From: Acinetobacter courvalinii
Lineage (GTDB): Bacteria > Pseudomonadota > Gammaproteobacteria > Pseudomonadales > Moraxellaceae
Reading direction: 5' to 3'
Assembly: GCF_014635545.1 (NCBI RefSeq)
Contig: NZ_BMDA01000001.1
Location: 946,739 to 1,010,738 of the forward strand
Length of the DNA stretch: 64,000 nt
A model generated the notes under the pieces. The model was not told where the DNA came from, did not search any database, and was given only the letters and a program-made list of their open reading frames with translations. This document shows, in pieces, positions 44,049 through 52,740 of the stretch; the first letter of the stretch is position 1; each line of letters begins with the position of its first letter. Made by a program: the position numbers and the translations under genes.

Positions 44049-44762
44049 ATGCAATTTACTGAACAGCAACAGGACAAACTTAATAAAGTTCAGTTGGACG
44101 AGTCTTGGAAAATCTCATTGTCAGAGTTTCTTCTGAGTCCTAAAATGGATAATTTACGTGAGTTTTTACAACAAGAAAAACTCGCAGAAAGAGTCATTTA
44201 TCCCCCAAGCAAACAGATTTTTAATGCATTAAATACCACACCGTTAAATGCAGTAAAGGTCGTGATTTTGGGACAGGACCCTTATCATGGTCCGAATCAG
44301 GCCAACGGTTTAAGTTTTTCTGTACAAAGAGGGGTTGCATTGCCTCCGTCTTTGCGTAATATTTTTCACGAATTAAATACCGATCTAGGTGTTCCGGTTT
44401 CTCGTCATGGTGACTTGAGTAAATGGGCAGCACAGGGCGTGTTATTGCTTAACAGTGTACTGACAGTGGCAGCAGGACAGCCCACTTCACATCAAAAACA
44501 GGGATGGGAAGACTTTACCGATGCGGTCATTGATGTATTGAATGAGCAGCGTGAACATATCGTGTTTATTTTATGGGGTGCTTATGCACAGCGTAAAGGG
44601 CAACGTATCGATCGTAACAAGCATCTTGTGCTTAGTGCAGCTCACCCATCACCACTTGCTGCAAACCGTGGTGGTTTCTTTGGCTGCAAAGTATTTTCTA
44701 AAACCAATCAATATTTGAAACAACATGGCATTGAGCCTATAGACTGGCAATTGGACGCATAA
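44049..44762 (+). CDS. ung: Uracil-DNA glycosylase
   Basis: Ung removes uracil from DNA to start base-excision repair. The 237-aa protein has GQDPYHGPNQANGLSFSV with the catalytic aspartate, LLLNSVLTV, and HPSPLAANRGGFFG with the catalytic histidine. AAGGA at 44038-44042 suits the ATG at 44049 better than the one at 44043. Its stop overlaps the next start (TAATG). Confidence 0.96.
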   Translation: MQFTEQQQDKLNKVQLDESWKISLSEFLLSPKMDNLREFLQQEKLAERVIYPPSKQIFNALNTTPLNAVKVVILGQDPYHGPNQANGLSFSVQRGVALPPSLRNIFHELNTDLGVPVSRHGDLSKWAAQGVLLLNSVLTVAAGQPTSHQKQGWEDFTDAVIDVLNEQREHIVFILWGAYAQRKGQRIDRNKHLVLSAAHPSPLAANRGGFFGCKVFSKTNQYLKQHGIEPIDWQLDA

Positions 44763-45883
44763 TGACTTCTCCCGATTTAAATAGCTATCATCCTGATTTG
44801 GTTATTGAACATGCACAAAATGGCTGGCGAATCATTCGTCTTAATCGCCCTAAATCATTACATGCTTTAGATGAACCGATTGTAAGTGCGCTACTGAAAG
44901 TATTTGAACATTTTCATGAAGATGAAACTGTCAAGGCAATCTGGTTCGATTCGACCACACCAAAGGCTTTCTGTGCAGGCGGGGATGTGCGTAAATTACG
45001 TCAGCTTGTCATCAATAAGGAAGTAGAAACAGCAAACCAGTTTTTCCAGCAAGAATATGCACTGGATTTATTGTTACATAATTATGCAAAGCCAATTGTG
45101 GTTTGGGGCGAAGGCTATGTCATGGGTGGTGGTCTTGGCCTGTTTATGGCAGCACCTTTCCGTCTGGTAACGCCTTATTCGCGTCTGGCAATGCCTGAAA
45201 TCAATATTGGTTTATATCCAGATGTCGGTGCAAGCCGTTTTCTGGCTGACCGTGGTCAAATCGGTTTGTTTACAGGTCTAACCGGTTCTATCATGACTGC
45301 AGCAGGTGCGTTCAGTGTCGGTTGGGCGACGCATATCTGCGAAGCACAACGTGATAATGTGCTGCAAAAAGTGTTAAATGTCGACTGGAACCATTATCCA
45401 GCGGGTGCATTCCGTGCCATTGACGATACCTTGAATAGCTTACATCGTCCTGTTGCTGCAGGGCCGTTGCAAAATTCCATTGATGTGATTCATAGCGTTT
45501 GTCGTGGTCAGAGCTTTGAATATGACTATCAATCGATTATTGGCCTCAGTGATGCAAGTAGTGACTGGTTACGTCAGGCCAGTGAGAACCTGCAAAAGGG
45601 TTCACCAAGTACGGCGGCGATTACCTGGTTGTTATGGCAATGGGGTAAACAGGGTCATGCCTGGGATGAAGTATTTGCCCTGGAAGCGCAAATTTCTGAA
45701 TGGAAAATCCGCCATCCTGATTTTGTTGAAGGTGTGCGCGCCCGTCTGGTCGATAAAGATTTGTCACCTGAATGGAAAGCAACTGAACAGTTAACGCTTA
45801 AAGGCATCTTGGCTGACTGTGCGCCTGTAACCAATATTGAGAGCTGGAATGCGTTATTAAAGCACTATGGCGTAATTGCTTAA
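44762..45883 (+). CDS. Enoyl-CoA hydratase/isomerase family protein, 3-hydroxyisobutyryl-CoA hydrolase-like
   Basis: The 373-aa crotonase-fold enzyme has FCAGGDVRKL and GYVMGGGLGLFMAAPFRLV forming the oxyanion hole, and MPEINIGLYPDVGASRFL with the acidic residue. The length and PDVGASRFL pattern fit the 3-hydroxyisobutyryl-CoA hydrolase branch (valine breakdown). No other valine genes are near, so the substrate is uncertain. It is coupled to ung by TAATG. Confidence 0.88.
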   Translation: MTSPDLNSYHPDLVIEHAQNGWRIIRLNRPKSLHALDEPIVSALLKVFEHFHEDETVKAIWFDSTTPKAFCAGGDVRKLRQLVINKEVETANQFFQQEYALDLLLHNYAKPIVVWGEGYVMGGGLGLFMAAPFRLVTPYSRLAMPEINIGLYPDVGASRFLADRGQIGLFTGLTGSIMTAAGAFSVGWATHICEAQRDNVLQKVLNVDWNHYPAGAFRAIDDTLNSLHRPVAAGPLQNSIDVIHSVCRGQSFEYDYQSIIGLSDASSDWLRQASENLQKGSPSTAAITWLLWQWGKQGHAWDEVFALEAQISEWKIRHPDFVEGVRARLVDKDLSPEWKATEQLTLKGILADCAPVTNIESWNALLKHYGVIA

Positions 45884-45889
45884 GTTGCC

Positions 45890-46399
45890 ATGACTGTAGA
45901 AAATCATAATGATGAATACTGGATGCAGCTTGCCTATGAGCAGGCTGCATTAGCGGTATCACAGGGAGAAATTCCTGTCGGTGCCGTTCTGGTTAGTAAT
46001 GAGCAGGTCATTGGTGCGGGCTACAATGCGCCGATCAAACTGTCAGATCCCACTGCACATGCAGAAATACAGGCGTTGCGTGCCGCTTGCGCGTCATTGA
46101 ATAACTACCGCCTACCTGAAGATACCACGCTTTATGTCACGCTTGAACCGTGCACCATGTGTGTTGGCGCTCTAGTGCATGCACGGGTAAAGCGGGTGGT
46201 TTTTGCTACTACAGAGCCCAAAGCTGGTTCTCTGGTCAGTGCCCGTCAATTGCTTGAAAGTGGTTATTACAATCATAAATTTGTTTTTGAACAAGGATGT
46301 CTGCAAGCGCAGTGTTCCTTGCAGCTGAGTGAATTTTTCAAACAGAGAAGAAGTGAAAAGAAAAAAATCCGTTCGTCAAAAACGTCCTTAAATGATTAA
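45890..46399 (+). CDS. tadA: tRNA-specific adenosine deaminase TadA
   Basis: TadA converts the wobble adenosine of tRNA-Arg to inosine. The 169-aa zinc enzyme has the HAEIQAL motif with catalytic Glu and the PCTMCVGALVHARV cysteine pair, plus DPTAHAE before it. The basic C-terminal tail (RSEKKKIRSSKTS) could aid tRNA binding. It starts seven bases after the hydratase-like gene. Confidence 0.94.
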   Translation: MTVENHNDEYWMQLAYEQAALAVSQGEIPVGAVLVSNEQVIGAGYNAPIKLSDPTAHAEIQALRAACASLNNYRLPEDTTLYVTLEPCTMCVGALVHARVKRVVFATTEPKAGSLVSARQLLESGYYNHKFVFEQGCLQAQCSLQLSEFFKQRRSEKKKIRSSKTSLND

Positions 46400-46465
46400 A
46401 AATGTCTCATGAGTTGTGGCACACTAAGCCTCCAATATTTTTGGGTAAAATCAAAAGGCGAAGTT

Positions 46466-46906
46466 ATGCGTAATGCAATCACGATAAAAAAAGAATTCAA
46501 TGCACCGATCTCTGAGGTTTTTGACTTGTTGTCAAAACACGCTACCTATAACAAGGCATTTGCACCGTTACAGGTGGTTCGTGTGAAGGATTCGGCTGAT
46601 CCAGAACGTCCTGACGGAATCGGTTCAGTTCGCCGCATGGGATTTGGACCGATTAAACCGCTACAAGAAGAAATCACCTTATTGGAAGAGAATAAACGAA
46701 TTGAATATAAGTTGATCAATAACCCTTTGGTAAAACACCATTTAGGGCAAATTGACTTTAAAGAAATCACACCTTTTGTAACTTTGGTCACTTATAAGAT
46801 TGAATTTACAGCAAAAGCACCTTTTGTAAGTAAATTAATTCTTGCACAACTCAAAGCAGCGATTACACTAGGTTTTTCAAAATTAGCCAAATCAGTTGCT
46901 TCATAA
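46466..46906 (+). CDS. SRPBCC (polyketide cyclase/START-like) family protein
   Basis: This 146-aa soluble protein has the SRPBCC pattern: an N-terminal strand and helix (KKEFNAPISEVFDLLSKHATYNKAF), GIGSVRRMGFG, and a late helix (SKLILAQLKAAITLGFSKLAKSV) lining a hydrophobic pocket. The ligand is unknown. The ATG at 46466 follows AAGGCGAAG; the open frame extends up to 46409. cmk follows three bases later. Confidence 0.85.
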   Translation: MRNAITIKKEFNAPISEVFDLLSKHATYNKAFAPLQVVRVKDSADPERPDGIGSVRRMGFGPIKPLQEEITLLEENKRIEYKLINNPLVKHHLGQIDFKEITPFVTLVTYKIEFTAKAPFVSKLILAQLKAAITLGFSKLAKSVAS

Positions 46907-46909
46907 GAG

Positions 46910-47596
46910 ATGGGAATGACAGTTCATATTATTACGATTGATGGTCCAAGTGGTTCTGGTAAAGGCACATTGGCTGCAAAAATTGCCGCACATTATGGTT
47001 TTAGTTTATTAGACTCTGGTGCGTTATATCGTTTACTTGGGCTGTCTTTGTTTCAGCATGGCTTACTCGATCAACTGGATACCCAGCTGGAGCAGTGTGT
47101 TAAATATGCGACCCAGCTCGATATTGAATTTAAATCGACACCAGCAGCGACACTGATTTTTCTGGAAGGGGTTGATGTCACCAATACTATCCGTACCGAA
47201 CAGGTCGGTGAGTACGCTTCTAGAGTTGCGGCTGTTCCGGAGTTGAGAAAAGCTTTATTCGAACGTCAACGCGCATTTATTCAGCCACCTGGTCTGGTGG
47301 CTGATGGTCGTGATATGGCAACTTCGATTTTTCCAGAAGCCCAAGCCAAGATTTATTTAACCGCATCGGCTGAATCTCGTGCAGCGCGTCGTGTAAAACA
47401 GTTGCAGGGTATGGGTCTTGATGCTAAAATAAGCGACATTTTATCTAACATACAGGCTAGAGATAAAAGAGATATGGAGCGAACTGTTGCTCCGCTCAAG
47501 CCAGCTGAAGGCGCGTATGTCATTGATAGTTCTACAATAGGTATCGATGAAGTGTTTCAGTTAATGGTGGACTATATCGATAGCCGTATTCAATAG
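46910..47596 (+). CDS. cmk: Cytidylate kinase
   Basis: Cmk phosphorylates CMP and dCMP. The 228-aa kinase has the P-loop [32 protein letters not shown] and the lid segment RDKRDMER. The second ATG at 46916 is an alternative start. The order cmk-rpsA-ihfB-lapA is the common gammaproteobacterial one. Confidence 0.95.
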   Translation: MGMTVHIITIDGPSGSGKGTLAAKIAAHYGFSLLDSGALYRLLGLSLFQHGLLDQLDTQLEQCVKYATQLDIEFKSTPAATLIFLEGVDVTNTIRTEQVGEYASRVAAVPELRKALFERQRAFIQPPGLVADGRDMATSIFPEAQAKIYLTASAESRAARRVKQLQGMGLDAKISDILSNIQARDKRDMERTVAPLKPAEGAYVIDSSTIGIDEVFQLMVDYIDSRIQ

Positions 47597-47711
47597 ATAG
47601 ACCATTTTATTTTCAGTTGAAGCATTGCTTGATCAGATTTTTTGGACAATGTAACAACTTAACTAAACCGGCCTTGTCTGATCCAAGACCGCGGACTTTA
47701 TCAGGTATATC

Positions 47712-49394
47712 ATGACCGAATCTTTTGCAGCCCTCTTTGAAGAAAGTGAATTAAACCTCAACGTTGAAAAGGGTGCAGTCATCCAAGGTACTGTTGTTAG
47801 TATCGATTCTGACTGGGTTACTGTTGACACTGGCCTTAAATCTGAAGGCGTTGTTGACCGTGCTGAATTTTTAAATGAACAACGTGAACTTGAAGTTCAA
47901 GTTGGCGATACTGTTGACGTAGTTGTTGAAGCGCTTGACAACGGTATGGGTCAAACAGTTTTATCACGTGAAAAAGCGAAACGTGCTGAAACTTGGACTA
48001 AACTTGAGAAAATCTTTGAAGACGGCGAAATCGTTACTGGTGTTATCTCTGGTAAGGTTAAAGGCGGTTTCACTGTTGACATCGGTCCTGTACGTGCGTT
48101 CTTACCGGGTTCTTTAGTTGACACTCGTCCTATCCGTGACACAACTCACCTTGAAGGTAAAGAGTTAGAGTTCAAAGTAATCAAACTTGATGCTAAACGT
48201 AACAACGTTGTTGTATCTCGTCGTGCAGTTATGGAAGCTGAATCTTCAGCTGACCGTGAAGCATTACTTGCTCAACTTGAAGAAGGTCAAACAGTTACAG
48301 GTACGATCAAGAACCTTACTGATTACGGCGCGTTCGTTGATCTTGGTGGTATTGACGGTCTTCTACATATCACAGATATGGCTTGGAAGCGTATCAAGCA
48401 CCCTTCAGAAGTTGTTGAAGTTGGTCAAGAAGTTACAGTTAAAGTACTTAAGTTTGACCGCGAGCGTAACCGCGTATCTTTAGGCCTTAAGCAATTAGGC
48501 GAAGATCCATGGTTAGCGATCATGAGCCGTTACCCTAAAGGTTCTATCGTTAAAGCACGTGTAACTAACTTAACTGACTACGGTTGCTTCGCTGAAATCG
48601 CTGAAGGCGTTGAAGGCTTAGTACACGTTTCAGAAATGGACCACACGAACAAAAACATCCACCCATCTAAAGTTGTTCAGATCGGTGACGAAGTTGATGT
48701 TATGGTTCTTGAAGTTGACGAAGAACGTCGTCGTATTTCATTGGGTATCAAACAAACTCGTGCTAACCCATGGGAAGAGTTTGCTAAAGCACATGAAAAA
48801 GGCGAAAAAGTTTCTGGTACAATCAAGTCAATCACTGACTTCGGTATCTTCATCGGCTTAAACGGTGGTATCGACGGTTTAGTTCACTTGTCTGATATTT
48901 CTTGGAACGAACAAGGCGAAGAAGCGATTCGTCGTTACAAGAAAGGCGACACAGTTGAAGCAGTTATCTTGTCTGTAGACGCTGAAGGTAACCGTATCAG
49001 CCTTGGTATCAAGCAATTAAACAGCGATCCATTCAATGACTTCTTGGCTGCGAATGAGCGCGGTGCTTTAGTTAAAGGTACTGTAACTGCTGTTGATGCT
49101 AAAGGTGCTACAGTTAAATTAGCTGATGACATCGAAGCAACACTTAAAGCTTCTGAAATCAACCGTGACCGCGTTGAAGATGCGACTAAATTCCTAGAAG
49201 TTGGTCAAGAAGTTGAAGCGAAGATCATCAACGTTGATCGCAAATCTCGCTCTATCAACTTGTCTATCAAAGCGAAAGACGAAGCTGAAGAGAAAGAAGC
49301 TGTGAACAATGCTCGCCAAGCTGCTGCGACTCAAGCTGCAGAAAGCAATGGTCCTAAGACTATTGGTGACTTAATTAAAGCTCAAATGAAGTAA
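47712..49394 (+). CDS. rpsA: 30S ribosomal protein S1
   Basis: S1 brings mRNA to the 30S subunit. The 560-aa protein has six S1 RNA-binding repeats of about 70 residues, for example [42 protein letters not shown] and [22 protein letters not shown], and ends with a lysine-rich tail. The codon use is visibly that of a highly expressed gene (few alternative codons). The 115-base leader before ATG 47712 may carry S1 autoregulation. Confidence 0.97.
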   Translation: MTESFAALFEESELNLNVEKGAVIQGTVVSIDSDWVTVDTGLKSEGVVDRAEFLNEQRELEVQVGDTVDVVVEALDNGMGQTVLSREKAKRAETWTKLEKIFEDGEIVTGVISGKVKGGFTVDIGPVRAFLPGSLVDTRPIRDTTHLEGKELEFKVIKLDAKRNNVVVSRRAVMEAESSADREALLAQLEEGQTVTGTIKNLTDYGAFVDLGGIDGLLHITDMAWKRIKHPSEVVEVGQEVTVKVLKFDRERNRVSLGLKQLGEDPWLAIMSRYPKGSIVKARVTNLTDYGCFAEIAEGVEGLVHVSEMDHTNKNIHPSKVVQIGDEVDVMVLEVDEERRRISLGIKQTRANPWEEFAKAHEKGEKVSGTIKSITDFGIFIGLNGGIDGLVHLSDISWNEQGEEAIRRYKKGDTVEAVILSVDAEGNRISLGIKQLNSDPFNDFLAANERGALVKGTVTAVDAKGATVKLADDIEATLKASEINRDRVEDATKFLEVGQEVEAKIINVDRKSRSINLSIKAKDEAEEKEAVNNARQAAATQAAESNGPKTIGDLIKAQMK

Positions 49395-49401
49395 TTTGTT
49401 A

Positions 49402-49437
49402 AAAAGTACGTTTCTTGTAACAGAGACGTACTTTTTT
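49402..49437 (+). terminator. Rho-independent terminator after rpsA
   Basis: AAAAGTACGT (49402-49411) pairs with ACGTACTTTT (49426-49435) and runs into T residues, eight bases past the rpsA stop. Confidence 0.88.
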
Positions 49438-49452
49438 ATACAAAAATACTGT

Positions 49453-49490
49453 AAACGGTAGCGTAGTAATCATGTACTGCGCTACCGTTT
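49453..49490 (+). repeat. Long inverted repeat between rpsA and ihfB
   Basis: Arms 49453-49468 (AAACGGTAGCGTAGTA) and 49475-49490 pair over 16 bases with one G-T pair around the loop ATCATG. It follows the rpsA terminator by 15 bases and precedes ihfB by 60, with TTGTATTT after it. It may be a second terminator or a control element of ihfB. Confidence 0.7.
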
Positions 49491-49550
49491 TGTATTTAAA
49501 CAGGTTATTATTAAAAACATTGGAAGTAGCAATAATTAAAGAGGTCATCA

Positions 49551-49853
49551 ATGACTACTGAAGCACTTAATAAATCTGATTTAATTGAACGGATTGCGCT
49601 TAAAAACCCACACTTGGCTGAACCTTTAGTTGAAGACGCAGTTAAGATTATGATTGATCAAATGATCGAAGCACTTTCAAGCGGTGATCGTATTGAGATT
49701 CGTGGTTTTGGTAGTTTTGCTTTGCATCATCGTGAGCCGCGTTTAGGGCGTAACCCTAAAACAGGTAAGTCGGTTGATGTTGCAGCAAAAGCAGTTCCAC
49801 ACTTTAAACCTGGTAAGGCACTTCGTGACGCAGTAAACGAATCTGCTGAATAA
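49551..49853 (+). CDS. ihfB: Integration host factor subunit beta
   Basis: IHF-beta bends DNA as a heterodimer with IhfA. The 100-aa protein has the HU/IHF fold with [28 protein letters not shown], where the beta-arm proline lies, and [21 protein letters not shown] precedes the ATG. The position after rpsA supports ihfB over hup. Confidence 0.95.
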   Translation: MTTEALNKSDLIERIALKNPHLAEPLVEDAVKIMIDQMIEALSSGDRIEIRGFGSFALHHREPRLGRNPKTGKSVDVAAKAVPHFKPGKALRDAVNESAE

Positions 49854-49867
49854 GTATTGAGGTCTTT

Positions 49868-50233
49868 ATGCGTTATGTTCTAATTGCATTACTCGTTGCC
49901 ATTTTTGGTTATTCACTTGCTTTGGTGCTTCAAAACCCAGCTGAGCTACAAGTAGACTTGTTATTTACTCAAGTTCCAGCAATGCGTTTGGGGTTATTAC
50001 TTTTATTGACTTTGGTCTTAGGTATTGTTGTTGGGCTCCTTCTTGGCGTCCAGGTTTTCCGCGTTTTCCAAACCAGTTGGGAAATTAAGCGATTACGTAA
50101 AGATATCGATCATCTACGTAAAGAGCAAATTCAACTTGCACAGCAAGCTGCCGCAGAAGCTGCTGCAAATGTAAGACATGAGAAAACCATTCTGGATATT
50201 AACCCGGAAAGCCATCCACGTAATCCGTTATAA
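49868..50233 (+). CDS. lapA: LapA domain (DUF1049) membrane protein
   Basis: This 121-aa protein has two transmembrane helices (MRYVLIALLVAIFGYSLALV region and LLLLLTLVLGIVVGLLLGV) followed by a coiled-coil-like segment (EIKRLRKDIDHLRKEQIQ). That is the LapA/YciS architecture; LapA with LapB controls LPS synthesis in E. coli. In E. coli lapB and pyrF follow, but here lapB is absent and the azlCD module comes first. Confidence 0.88.
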   Translation: MRYVLIALLVAIFGYSLALVLQNPAELQVDLLFTQVPAMRLGLLLLLTLVLGIVVGLLLGVQVFRVFQTSWEIKRLRKDIDHLRKEQIQLAQQAAAEAAANVRHEKTILDINPESHPRNPL

Positions 50234-50281
50234 TCTTTATATTGCAGCCTTATAAGATCTTGATGATTGTATAAGGCATTT

Positions 50282-50310
50282 AAAAGCTCTTTATCATTTA
50301 AAGAGCTTTT
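50282..50310. terminator. Bidirectional terminator between lapA and azlD
   Basis: AAAAGCTCTTTA (50282-50293) pairs perfectly with TAAAGAGCTTTT (50299-50310), followed by a T run on the plus strand and containing TTTT on the minus strand. It can serve lapA and the convergent azlD. Confidence 0.88.
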
Positions 50311-50316
50311 TTTGTT

Positions 50317-50643
50317 TTATGGCAGACCCAAATATCTCAACGTAGCCGTAAGCAGCATCGCCACTAAAATTACCACAATAAGCGAATATTTTTTCCATGC
50401 AAAAATGATCGCAACCGAAACACCTATTATTTTGCTGATCCCGCTAAAATGGGCTTCCGTAAAAAGGGTATTGAATACCGCTAAGGTGAACAGCAAAACA
50501 CAGGCAGAATCTGCCAGTAACTGCTTATGATGTTCTTTAATCTCGATGCGATTTGCCAGATAAAAGCCTGAATAACGGATCAGATAGGTCCCTAAAGCAA
50601 GAACGACAACGCCGATAAATATATAACTCTCACTGTATTTCAT
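50317..50643 (-). CDS. azlD: AzlD-type branched-chain amino acid exporter subunit
   Basis: This 108-aa protein has about four hydrophobic helices with the AzlD pattern LGTYLIRYSGFYLANR near the N-terminus. With AzlC it forms a predicted exporter of branched-chain or other amino acids. Its start overlaps the azlC stop (ATGA). Confidence 0.88.
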   Translation of the reverse strand: MKYSESYIFIGVVVLALGTYLIRYSGFYLANRIEIKEHHKQLLADSACVLLFTLAVFNTLFTEAHFSGISKIIGVSVAIIFAWKKYSLIVVILVAMLLTATLRYLGLP

Positions 50644-51296
50644 TTCGTTTTCCGACCTAACATTAAACCAAGCATAGACACTAAAACAGGAAGGCCTGTT
50701 GGAAGTAAGGGAATAGAAGCTAGGGAAAGGGAGGTACCCAGAAATACCCGATTGCGTGTGGTCTTATTCTTGAGCATGGGCAAAATCAAGGCAAAAAGAA
50801 TGGCCGGGAATGCTGCATCAATACCAAAGACATAAATATCCGGAATATTTTTACTCAACAGATAACCAGTAAACACGCCGAGCGGCCAAAGTATGCTGAT
50901 ACCTACACCACACATCCAGTAAGCCCATTTCTTTAAATGTGCTTCCTGCTGACTTAGCCCGAACATGACACTTTCATCATTCATGATATGACAGGCAATA
51001 AAGTGATAGACATTCTTCTCAATGAAGGTTGCGACAGATAATCCAAAAGGTAAATGACGCAAATTGATAAGTATGCCTGTGAATGCTGCAAATACCGGAT
51101 TGGCTCCTGTCGCAATCATGCCAATAAAAGTAAATTCCGCTGCACCTGCCAGTACCGTTAAGGAAAGCGCTAAAGGAATCCACATGGGCAGGTTAAAACT
51201 GGCCGCAACCGAGCCGAGAGAAATTCCGACAATTCCTGTTGCGACCGAGATGAGAATAATGGCTTTGATTAAGTGATACCGCTGTTTATCTTGCAT
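50640..51296 (-). CDS. azlC: AzlC-type branched-chain amino acid exporter subunit
   Basis: The 218-aa membrane protein has the AzlC features AGAAEFTFIGMIATGANPVFAAFTGILINLRHLPFGLS around residues 50-90 and several further helices. It is the large subunit. Transcription likely starts from the promoter at 51328-51357 and is under the divergent XRE-cupin regulator. Confidence 0.9.
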   Translation of the reverse strand: MQDKQRYHLIKAIILISVATGIVGISLGSVAASFNLPMWIPLALSLTVLAGAAEFTFIGMIATGANPVFAAFTGILINLRHLPFGLSVATFIEKNVYHFIACHIMNDESVMFGLSQQEAHLKKWAYWMCGVGISILWPLGVFTGYLLSKNIPDIYVFGIDAAFPAILFALILPMLKNKTTRNRVFLGTSLSLASIPLLPTGLPVLVSMLGLMLGRKTK

Positions 51297-51313
51297 CTTT
51301 GTTTTCTATATCA

Positions 51314-51327
51314 AACGACCGTACGTT
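51314..51327. promoter_or_regulatory. 14-bp palindrome 1, candidate operator for the XRE-cupin regulator
   Basis: AACGACCGTACGTT has half-sites AACG/CGTT and the same length as the palindrome at 51358-51371. It lies next to the azlC -10 element. Confidence 0.55.
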
Positions 51328-51357
51328 ATAATAGATTAATCTTATATCGTTCGTCAA
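51328..51357 (-). promoter_or_regulatory. Predicted azlC promoter
   Basis: On the minus strand TTGACG (51352-51357) and TATTAT (51328-51333) are 18 bases apart, a good sigma-70 match. The azlC start is 32 bases further on. Both palindromes touch this promoter. Confidence 0.6.
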
Positions 51358-51371
51358 AACGAACATTCGTT
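51358..51371. promoter_or_regulatory. 14-bp palindrome 2, candidate operator for the XRE-cupin regulator
   Basis: AACGAACATTCGTT is a perfect palindrome (6-2-6) directly upstream of the azlC -35 element and 14 bases before the regulator start. It shares AACGA....CGTT with palindrome 1. Confidence 0.65.
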
Positions 51372-51385
51372 TTTTATGGTGGGTT

Positions 51386-51934
51386 ATGGCGTTGCCAATT
51401 GAAATTGTTGCAAAAGGATTGCAAAGAGAGAGACAAAAAGCAGGATTGTCGTTGGCTGAGGTCGCACGTCGTGCAGGTATAGCCAAATCAACCTTATCGC
51501 AATTGGAGGCCGCACAAGGCAATCCAAGTCTGGAAACCTTATGGGCCTTGTGTGTGGCTTTGGATATTCCATTTGCCAAGTTAATGGAAAGTAATATTGC
51601 ACAAACTCAAGTCATACGTTTTGGTGAAGGGCCATCCGTTTCATCTGAAATTGCCCATTATCAGGCTATTCTATTGGCCAATTGCCCAACGGGTGCCCGA
51701 CGAGATGTGTATATGCTCACCACCCAACCTGGTGAACCGCGTTGTAGTCAGCCGCATTCTATCGGCAGCATTGAGCATATTGTGATTATGAAAGGTCAGG
51801 CCAGAGTCGGCTTAATTTCCGAGCCGATCTTGCTTAATGAAGGAGACTACATTTGTTATCCTGCCGATCAACCGCATATCTTTGAAGCTTTACAAGCGGA
51901 TACCAGAGCCATCCTGATCTCTGAACAAAGATAG
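51386..51934 (+). CDS. XRE-family regulator with C-terminal cupin domain
   Basis: The 182-aa protein has an N-terminal helix-turn-helix (LSLAEVARRAGIAKSTLSQLE at about residues 21-41) and a C-terminal cupin barrel (SIGSIEHIVIMKGQARVGL, LNEGDYICYPADQPHIFEA). Such regulators often control adjacent amino-acid or polyamine genes. It is divergent from azlCD across 89 bases that contain two matching palindromes, so it likely regulates azlCD and itself. Confidence 0.92.
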   Translation: MALPIEIVAKGLQRERQKAGLSLAEVARRAGIAKSTLSQLEAAQGNPSLETLWALCVALDIPFAKLMESNIAQTQVIRFGEGPSVSSEIAHYQAILLANCPTGARRDVYMLTTQPGEPRCSQPHSIGSIEHIVIMKGQARVGLISEPILLNEGDYICYPADQPHIFEALQADTRAILISEQR

Positions 51935-52047
51935 CGATGATTTCCCTGTGCTATAAAGTCTTTTTTGCATTATGCGTAGATTGTTACTTTGTTCATGGGG
52001 TGAATCACTTTATAATTAACTGATTTTTATGTGATGGAACTAGATTC

Positions 52048-52728
52048 GTGAGTATTATTGTTGCCCTAGACGCAAAAAGCCAATATGACGCCTTAACAAT
52101 TGTTGATCAGCTTGATCCGTCACTTTGCCGTGTAAAAGTTGGCAAAGAGCTTTTTACTCATGAAGGCCCATCAATTGTGAAGAACTTGCAAGACAAAGGT
52201 TTTGACGTTTTTCTTGATTTAAAATTCCATGATATTCCCAATACCACAGCTCAAGCGGTATGTGCTGCTGCCGACTTAGGGGTATGGATGGTCAATGTGC
52301 ATGCTTCAGGTGGCCGCAAGATGATGGAAACCTGTGTTGAGCGATTGAAAGCAGGTAACTATCAGACTCAACTGATTGCAGTGACTGTTTTAACCTCAAT
52401 GGGACGTGAAGATTTACTCGATATCGGTCTGGATATCGAGCCAGTTGAACAGGTGAAGCGTTTAGCCAAACTTACGCAGGAAAGTGGACTGGATGGTGTG
52501 GTGTGTTCAGCCCAAGAAGCGAAAATCCTTCGTGATCTGTTAGGTCAGCAGTTTGCATTGGTGACTCCGGGTATTCGTCCAGAGGGTTCAAATGCGGATG
52601 ACCAAAAACGTATTGTAACCCCAAAACAGGCAATCCTTGATGGTTCAACGCATTTAGTGATAGGTCGTCCAATCACTAAAGCGGAAAAACCGACTGAGAT
52701 GTTGAAATCAATTTTGGCTTCGATTTAA
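52048..52728 (+). CDS. pyrF: Orotidine 5'-phosphate decarboxylase
   Basis: PyrF makes UMP from OMP. The 226-aa barrel enzyme has [12 protein letters not shown], the catalytic [10 protein letters not shown] (lysine and aspartates), TVLTSMG, and VTPGIRPEG near the phosphate site. The start is GTG at 52048. It ends 12 bases from the convergent LysO-type gene. In E. coli it follows lapAB. Confidence 0.96.
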   Translation: MSIIVALDAKSQYDALTIVDQLDPSLCRVKVGKELFTHEGPSIVKNLQDKGFDVFLDLKFHDIPNTTAQAVCAAADLGVWMVNVHASGGRKMMETCVERLKAGNYQTQLIAVTVLTSMGREDLLDIGLDIEPVEQVKRLAKLTQESGLDGVVCSAQEAKILRDLLGQQFALVTPGIRPEGSNADDQKRIVTPKQAILDGSTHLVIGRPITKAEKPTEMLKSILASI

Positions 52729-52740
52729 TGAAGTCGAAGG

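Noticed and set aside
48187-48483. Open reading frames in other frames within rpsA
   Set aside because: They overlap the S1 repeats completely and follow from its biased codon use; they have no ribosome-binding sites.
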